DNA of 64,000 nt from Terriglobia bacterium. Its GTDB lineage: Bacteria > Acidobacteriota > Terriglobia > Terriglobales > Acidobacteriaceae. The position numbers were made by a program, and so were the translations under genes. Within the stretch, counting starts at the first letter, position 1. Every line of letters begins with the position of its first letter. Positions 59,026 to 64,000 of this stretch are shown piece by piece. The notes beneath the pieces are model-generated. The model made no database searches, was not told where the DNA came from, and saw nothing but the letters and a program-made list of their open reading frames with translations. The DNA is taken from assembly GCA_020073215.1 (NCBI GenBank), contig JAIQFO010000019.1:1-64000 (forward strand). The letters run 5' to 3'.

Positions 59026-61508
59026 AGCAACTCTTACAAGACGCGCGCACGGGTGAGTTACAGATTGCCGAGGTTCCGGCTCCACAACTGTTGCCCGGCT
59101 GCGTGCTGGTGCGAGTGGCAGCGTCGCTGGTATCGGCGGGCACCGAGCGCGCGTCCGCTGAATTTGCCAGCAAACATTTGCTGGCGAAGGCGAAGGCGCG
59201 TCCCGACCTGGTGCGCGACGTGATGGCCAAATTGCGGCGAGATGGCTTGGCATCCACGGTGCAGACCGTGCGGTCTCGTCTGGATCAGCCGCAATCGGTG
59301 GGCTACAGCAGCGCCGGAGAGGTAATCGCCGTTGGCGATGGCATCGCCGATATCAACGTAGGCGACCGCGTCGCTTGCGCGGGCGCGGGATATGCGGTGC
59401 ATGCCGAGTTTGCCTGCGTGCCGCGCCTGCTGGTCGTGAAGATTCCCGAAACGTTTTCGCAGATTCCCGGCCATTGTTTTTCCGTAGAGACGCGGCTTGC
59501 CGCGTCTCCCCCGACGGAGCAGCCGCCGTCTCCACGCGACCATGTCTCCTACGAAGAGGCAGCCTTCGGAACGGTGGGCGCAATTTGCCTGCACGGCATC
59601 CGAACCGCGGAAGTCACACTCGGCGACACGGTCGCGGTGATTGGACTGGGGTTGCTCGGACAAGTCACAGTTCAATTGCTGAAAGCCGCCGCCTGCCGCG
59701 TCTTTGGTATGGATCTGCTGCGGCAGCGTGCCGATCTCGCAATCGGGAGCGGAGCCGAAGCCGCCTGCACCAGCGCGCAAGAATTCCGCGATCTGTGCTA
59801 CCAGAAAACGGGTGGCCGGGGCGTGGACTCGGTGCTGATAACGGCGGAGACCGCGAGCAGCGAACCGGTGAACCTGGCGGCGGAACTGGCGCGCGATCGC
59901 GCCATCGTAGTTGCCGTGGGAACCGTCGGCATGGAACTGCAGCGCAAACTCTATTACGAGAAGGAATTGGATTTCCGAATTTCGCGCTCCTACGGCCCCG
60001 GCCGCTATGACGCCGCCTATGAGCAAAAAGGCCGCGATTATCCGATTGGACAAGTGCGCTGGACGGAAACGCGCAACCTCGAAGCCTTCCTGCAATTCAT
60101 CGCGGAAGGCAAACTGAATCTGCCGTCGCTGATCACGCACCGGTTTCCGATAGAGCAGGCGACGCGCGCCTATGACCTGATTACAGGCAGCACGGGTGAA
60201 CCCTTTCTGGCTGCCCTGATCACGTACGAAGGCGCCGAATCTTTGCCTGTGGAGGGACGGGCGTCCTCGCCCGTCCAAGCCGAGCGTAGCTCGGCAGCTT
60301 CCCTTGGTCGCGGCAACTCTGGGTCCGCTTTAAATCCGCCGGAAAGAATTTCAGTTTCCGCCGCTCCAACTTCGTCGGGTTCCATCGGCCTCGGCGTGCT
60401 GGGTGCGGGAAGCTTCGCGCAGAACATGCTCCTGCCCGCGCTGAAGCAGATCCCGGGCGTTTCTTTCATTGGCGTCTGCAATGCAACCGGCCCGCGCAGC
60501 CGGAACGTGGCGGAGAAGTTTGGATTCTCCTACTGCTCGAATTCACCTGCCGAGCTTTTCGAGGATCCGAAAATCAACACCGTACTGATCGCTACTCGCC
60601 ACAATCTCCATGCCAGTCAGACGCTCGCCGCACTGCGCGCAGGGAAGGCAGTGTTCTGCGAAAAGCCGCTCTGCCTGAATGAAGATGAACTGGCCGCCCT
60701 GGTACGCGCCACATCGGCGAGCGAGGCATCGACGCTAGTGTGGGGACGGGCGCCCTCGCCCGTCCAAGCCGAGCGCAGCTCGGCAGTTGCCAGCGGGCAA
60801 AGCAACTCTGTAAGCGCTCCGGTCGAACCAAAAGCCTCGCTCCTAATGGTCGGTTTCAATCGTCGATTCGCGCCCATGGCCGTCCAGCTGAAACAATTCT
60901 TGTCAGAAATCCACGAACCGTTGGCCATCCACTACCGCGTGAATGCCGGTTACATTCCCCCCGATCATTGGGTGAACGATCCCGAGCAAGGCGGCGGCCG
61001 CATTCTCGGCGAGGTTTGTCATTTTGTGGACTTACTCTGCTTTCTCGCAGGCTCGTGCCCCGGTGAAGTCCAAGCGCAGACCGTGGGCAATCCGGGGCAG
61101 TACAGCATGGATAACGTTGTCGCATCCCTCAAGTTCGCGAACGGATCACTCGGTACAATCAGCTATCTCGCCAACGGCGACAAGTCGGCCTCAAAGGAAC
61201 GTGTCGAAGTATTCGGCGGCGGCTCGGTCGCGATCCTCGAAGATTTTCGGCGGCTTGAACTGGTTCGCAATGGACGCAAACAAATCACACGCGCGCGCTG
61301 GGGACAAGACAAGGGCCACAAAGCGGAGATGCAGGTATTCGTGGACGCGCTTCGGGGTAAGACGCCCCCGCCCATTCCGCTGGAACAAATCGTGGGCTCG
61401 ACGCTCGCAACCCTGCGACTACAGAATTCATGCCAGACCGGGCAACCCCTGGCGGTCGAACTGAACGAGTTCGTCGTGTCCGCTCTGCAGGATAAGTCGA
61501 TGCCATAA
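59022..61508 (+). CDS. Fused zinc-type dehydrogenase and Gfo/Idh/MocA oxidoreductase with three in-frame repeat inserts
   Basis: Residues 1 to about 410 are a medium-chain dehydrogenase (GYSSAGEVIAVGDGIADINVGDRVAC and the cofactor fold TVAVIGLGLLGQVTVQLLKAA). Residues about 460-828 are a Gfo/Idh/MocA enzyme (IGLGVLGAGSFAQNMLLPAL, AVFCEKPLCLNEDEL, LLMVGFNRRFAPM). This two-part layout is common in sugar loci. Three repeat elements are read in frame: at 59484 (VETRLAASPPTEQPPSPRD), 60249 (VEGRASSPVQAERSSA, in the linker) and 60738 (VWGRAPSPVQAERSSA, inside the second enzyme). The protein could oxidise or reduce a nucleotide sugar. Whether it stays active with the inserts is unknown. Confidence 0.85.
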   Translation: MKQLLQDARTGELQIAEVPAPQLLPGCVLVRVAASLVSAGTERASAEFASKHLLAKAKARPDLVRDVMAKLRRDGLASTVQTVRSRLDQPQSVGYSSAGEVIAVGDGIADINVGDRVACAGAGYAVHAEFACVPRLLVVKIPETFSQIPGHCFSVETRLAASPPTEQPPSPRDHVSYEEAAFGTVGAICLHGIRTAEVTLGDTVAVIGLGLLGQVTVQLLKAAACRVFGMDLLRQRADLAIGSGAEAACTSAQEFRDLCYQKTGGRGVDSVLITAETASSEPVNLAAELARDRAIVVAVGTVGMELQRKLYYEKELDFRISRSYGPGRYDAAYEQKGRDYPIGQVRWTETRNLEAFLQFIAEGKLNLPSLITHRFPIEQATRAYDLITGSTGEPFLAALITYEGAESLPVEGRASSPVQAERSSAASLGRGNSGSALNPPERISVSAAPTSSGSIGLGVLGAGSFAQNMLLPALKQIPGVSFIGVCNATGPRSRNVAEKFGFSYCSNSPAELFEDPKINTVLIATRHNLHASQTLAALRAGKAVFCEKPLCLNEDELAALVRATSASEASTLVWGRAPSPVQAERSSAVASGQSNSVSAPVEPKASLLMVGFNRRFAPMAVQLKQFLSEIHEPLAIHYRVNAGYIPPDHWVNDPEQGGGRILGEVCHFVDLLCFLAGSCPGEVQAQTVGNPGQYSMDNVVASLKFANGSLGTISYLANGDKSASKERVEVFGGGSVAILEDFRRLELVRNGRKQITRARWGQDKGHKAEMQVFVDALRGKTPPPIPLEQIVGSTLATLRLQNSCQTGQPLAVELNEFVVSALQDKSMP
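59484..59534 (+). repeat. In-frame palindromic repeat inside the dehydrogenase domain
   Basis: GTAGAGACGCGG...CCGCGTCTCC is intact. The second half is diverged (CGACGGAGCAGCCGCCGTCTCC). It is read as VETRLAASP in the same frame as at 39636. It interrupts KIPE and VSYEEAAFGTVGAI, which adjoin in relatives (VPENVSFEEAAF-type). Confidence 0.85.
60249..60297 (+). repeat. In-frame palindromic repeat in the interdomain linker
   Basis: Stems GGACGGGCG-TCCT-CGCCCGTCC and GCCGAGC-GTA-GCTCGGC follow each other. It is read as VEGRASSPVQAERSSA. Confidence 0.85.
60738..60787 (+). repeat. In-frame palindromic repeat inside the Gfo/Idh/MocA domain
   Basis: GGACGGGCG-CCCT-CGCCCGTCC and GCCGAGC-GCA-GCTCGGC form stems as at 60249, read as VWGRAPSPVQAERSSA in the same frame. 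It lies between ALVRATSASEAS and LLMVGFNRRFAPM, a junction of few residues in relatives. Confidence 0.85.
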
Positions 61509-61514
61509 TTTCCC

Positions 61515-61569
61515 GTAGAGACGCGGCTTGCCGCGTCTCCTTCCGCGAAGTGAGGCGGGGCAAGCCCCG
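61515..61569. repeat. Double-hairpin repeat (GTAGAGACGCGG family), intergenic
   Basis: GTAGAGACGCGG-CTTG-CCGCGTCTCC is followed by GGCGGGG-CAAG-CCCCG. It starts just after the fusion gene's stop and occupies the 149-base gap before the carbamoyltransferase. Confidence 0.85.
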
Positions 61570-61657
61570 ATTTCGGCGGAAGGATTCTTGGCAATGCCAA
61601 AGCGATGCGCCGATGCCAGGTAATCATGGAACGACAAGAGAAGGGAACGAGCTGTAA

Positions 61658-63409
61658 ATGCTAATTCTGGGCCTCAATATGTTTCACGCCGATGCGTCGG
61701 CGGCGATTGTCGAAGACGGAAAGATTCTTTTTGCCGTAGCCGAAGAGCGGCTGAACCGGCACAAACATTACGGCGGCTTTCCCGCACTGGCGGTGAAAGC
61801 GTGTCTGGATGCAGCAGGCGCAAAGATCACCGACGTGCAGCACGTTGCCGTGGGGCAAGATAGCGACGCCAACCTCGCCAAGAAGGTGCAATATGCGCTG
61901 GCCAATCCGGCGAAGGTGCTGAATTTTATCAAGATGCGGCAGCGCAAAGAGGCGATGCGCGACGTCCGTTCGCTGCTGGCGCAGGCGCTCGACGTGGATG
62001 CGGCCACGCTGAAGTTTCAGGAACATCATCTGGAGCACCACATCGCGCACATCGCCAGCGCGTACTACTGTTCACCGTGGGAAAAGGCGGCGGGCTTCAG
62101 CTACGACGGTTCGGGAGATTTCGTCTCCACCATGATGGCGCGCTGCGAAGGCCATGAAATTCAGGTGCTCGACCGCGTGTTTCTGCCGCATTCGCTCGGT
62201 ACCTTCTACACCATGATCTGCGATTTCATCGGCTACAGAAAATATGGCGATGAAGGCAAGGTCATGGGGCTGGCGCCGTACGGCAAAGATATCTACGTCG
62301 ACCAGATTCGGAAAATCATCGGGCTCAAGAACGGCAACTTCCAGCTCAACATGAGTTACTTCAAACCCCTGGGCAGCAGTCAGGGAATGCAGGTGCTCCC
62401 CGACGGAACGGTGCGTCTGGCGCGGCATTTCTCCGACAAGATGGAAAAGCTTTTCGGCGCGCCTCGCGAACCGTACGCCGAGATCACGCAGCGGGACATG
62501 GATCTGGCTTATGCCATGCAATATTGTTTTGAGGATGTTTTCTTTCAGTTGATGAACGAGTTGCACCAGCGCGTTCCCGATGAAAATCTCGCCATGGCGG
62601 GAGGCTGTGCGCTCAACAGCGTGGCCAACGGCAAAATATTTTCTCGCACTCCATTCCGCCGCACCTGGATCCAGCCGGCGGCCGGCGATGAAGGCCTGGC
62701 GATTGGCGCCGCGCTACACACCTATCATTCGGTGCTGAGACAGCCGCGCACGGGCGAAGCGCAGATGGATCATGCTTACCTTGGGCCGGAGTTCTCCGAA
62801 GCGCAGATTGAATCCGCCTTGAAATGTGCCGGCGTAGAGTATCAGCGACTGGAGCGCCAGCCGTTGCTCAACGCTGTGTCCGATCAGATGGTGCGCGGCA
62901 ATGTAGTCGGATGGTTTCAGGGGCGCATGGAATGGGGCCCGCGCGCGCTCGGCAATCGCTCGATCGTGACCCACCCGGGCCTGCCCGACATGAAGGATGT
63001 GTTGAACGCCCGCATCAAACACCGCGAGTGGTTCCGTCCCTTCGCGCCCGCGATTCTGGCCGACGCGCAACATGAATATTTCGAGCACGATCATCCGTCG
63101 CCCTACATGCTGCATGTGTATAAGATTCGCCCCGAGAAGCGGAAGAGCCTATGCGCAGTGAATCACGTCGACAACACCGGACGATTGCAGACCGTGACGC
63201 GGGAAGAAAACCCGCTCTACTACGATCTGATCCAGACGTTTGGCAGGAAGACCGGGACTCCGGTGATCCTGAACACGAGCTTCAACGAGAATGAGCCGAT
63301 CGTGTGCACACCGCAGGAAGCCATCGATTGCTTCCAGCGCACCAAAATGGATGTGCTGGCTATCGGCCCCTTTTTCGCGTGCAAGGCCGAGAATAAGTCC
63401 AGGAACTGA
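61658..63409 (+). CDS. Carbamoyltransferase, NodU/CmcH family
   Basis: The 583-residue enzyme moves a carbamoyl group from carbamoyl phosphate to a hydroxyl, probably on a sugar. It has the ASKHA-like start LGLNMFHADASAAIVEDG, HHLEHHIAHIASAYYCSPW, FSYDGSGDFVSTM, and the C-terminal segments MAGGCALNSVANGKIF, EWGPRALGNRSIVTHP and TPVILNTSFNENEPIVCTPQEAIDCF. All match the family. It follows the repeat at 61515 and precedes the Asp-box protein by 11 bases. Confidence 0.94.
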   Translation: MLILGLNMFHADASAAIVEDGKILFAVAEERLNRHKHYGGFPALAVKACLDAAGAKITDVQHVAVGQDSDANLAKKVQYALANPAKVLNFIKMRQRKEAMRDVRSLLAQALDVDAATLKFQEHHLEHHIAHIASAYYCSPWEKAAGFSYDGSGDFVSTMMARCEGHEIQVLDRVFLPHSLGTFYTMICDFIGYRKYGDEGKVMGLAPYGKDIYVDQIRKIIGLKNGNFQLNMSYFKPLGSSQGMQVLPDGTVRLARHFSDKMEKLFGAPREPYAEITQRDMDLAYAMQYCFEDVFFQLMNELHQRVPDENLAMAGGCALNSVANGKIFSRTPFRRTWIQPAAGDEGLAIGAALHTYHSVLRQPRTGEAQMDHAYLGPEFSEAQIESALKCAGVEYQRLERQPLLNAVSDQMVRGNVVGWFQGRMEWGPRALGNRSIVTHPGLPDMKDVLNARIKHREWFRPFAPAILADAQHEYFEHDHPSPYMLHVYKIRPEKRKSLCAVNHVDNTGRLQTVTREENPLYYDLIQTFGRKTGTPVILNTSFNENEPIVCTPQEAIDCFQRTKMDVLAIGPFFACKAENKSRN

Positions 63410-63420
63410 CGTCATCCGGC

Positions 63421-64000
63421 ATGGCTGATACCCCAATTGCGGTGGCCGCCTCCTCCTCTGTAAAGCTTCGAAGAGTCGCTGCCTGGCGCGGCATTCGAGT
63501 GCTGGCATGGAACGGCGATGTCCTCTACGGATGTCGCGGATATCAAATCGTTCGCCTGCGCGTTCGTCCACAAATCGGCCAGAGCGCGGAGTGGGAGGCG
63601 GTCGCGCGCTTTCGTCCAGTCTGGTGGAGGAACGTCACGTCGCGCAGCGCGCTGAGTTATCGCCTGATGCGCGACGGCTTTCACGCGCTGGCCATTCTCG
63701 ACGGGCAAACAAACAACCAGACGATGGTGGGTGCGGTTCCGGGCGCGCTCGTAACCCGGACTCCAAGCAGCGAGGAGTTTCATGTGACGCATCAGGTTCA
63801 GCGCGGCACAAGGCCGCTGCACGTCACCGCGGTTCCATCGGGAAGCATTTATTGGGGAGAGTATTTCGACAATCGCGAGCGCGCGGAAGTTCACATCTAC
63901 GTCTCGACCGACTGCGGCCGCACGTGGCAGATTGCATACACATTCCCGGCGGGGAGCATACGACACGTACACAACATGGTTTACGACCGCTGGGGCGATT
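63421..64000 (+). CDS. Asp-box (BNR-like) beta-propeller protein, 5' part only
   Basis: The first 193 residues are visible, from the ATG at 63421 (MADTPIAVAASSSVKLRRVA). Repeating beta-strands (VLAWNGDVLYGCRGYQIVRLRV, PSGSIYWGEYFDN, AEVHIYVSTDCGRTWQIAYTF) and the Asp-box motif STDCGRTW indicate a sialidase-like propeller. No signal peptide is evident. Such proteins can bind or cleave sugars. The rest lies beyond the window, so catalytic residues cannot be checked. Confidence 0.65.
   Translation, partial: MADTPIAVAASSSVKLRRVAAWRGIRVLAWNGDVLYGCRGYQIVRLRVRPQIGQSAEWEAVARFRPVWWRNVTSRSALSYRLMRDGFHALAILDGQTNNQTMVGAVPGALVTRTPSSEEFHVTHQVQRGTRPLHVTAVPSGSIYWGEYFDNRERAEVHIYVSTDCGRTWQIAYTFPAGSIRHVHNMVYDRWGD

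Noticed and set aside
59058..60278. 406-codon open frame on the minus strand
   Set aside because: Antisense to the dehydrogenase fusion; no protein-like features.

Overview
The window is GC-rich, densely coded bacterial DNA that looks like an acidobacterium (Acidobacteriota). The signs are the mix of secreted and hypothetical protein families, a fused FtcD formiminotransferase-cyclodeaminase, a b6-type Rieske/cytochrome b cluster, and several families of small palindromic interspersed repeats. This taxonomic call is inference from gene content; no marker gene was compared. No rRNA, tRNA, CRISPR array or insertion sequence was seen.

Layout. (1) 1-10.2 kb, housekeeping and accessory genes: 5' part of lysS, a DUF2277 gene and a frameshifted second copy of it, small secreted proteins, a DUF4261 protein, a small RHH-like protein behind a perfect palindrome, murI, a DUF4242 protein, ftcD, the remnant of a TonB-receptor/YfiR locus, a lipoprotein and a secreted protein closed by a clear terminator. 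(2) 10.3-17.9 kb, a galactose (Leloir) operon: SSS sugar symporter, small membrane protein, galK, galE, galT and an MFS sugar porter with a large extra loop. (3) 18.1-28.7 kb, a respiratory module: a CRP/FNR-like site, a haem-tagged porin, a cupredoxin, a GltD-like Fe-S flavoprotein, Rieske protein, split cytochrome b (b6-like and subunit IV-like), an eight-haem cytochrome c, an Ig-like monohaem lipoprotein and a secreted protein. (4) 29.0-64 kb, a large surface-polysaccharide locus. It opens with a full pseudaminic-acid-type set (PseB, PseC, SpsF/PseF-type cytidylyltransferase fused to an aldo/keto reductase, SDR, PseG, a PLP-fold plus GNAT fusion, WbqC, PseI). It continues with glycosyltransferases, a Wzx-like flippase, an O-antigen ligase/polymerase, sugar epimerase, methyltransferases, three asparagine-synthase-type amidotransferases, a dehydrogenase fusion, a NodU/CmcH carbamoyltransferase and the start of an Asp-box propeller protein. 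Many of these genes overlap by one to four bases, which indicates translational coupling.

The most unusual signal is a set of short double-hairpin repeats. They lie between genes in most places, but at four sites they sit inside open reading frames, in frame and without stops. Each adds about 16-20 residues to a recognisable enzyme, like the palindromic elements known in Rickettsia. Two repeat families do this in two genes, and each family is read in the same frame at both of its sites.
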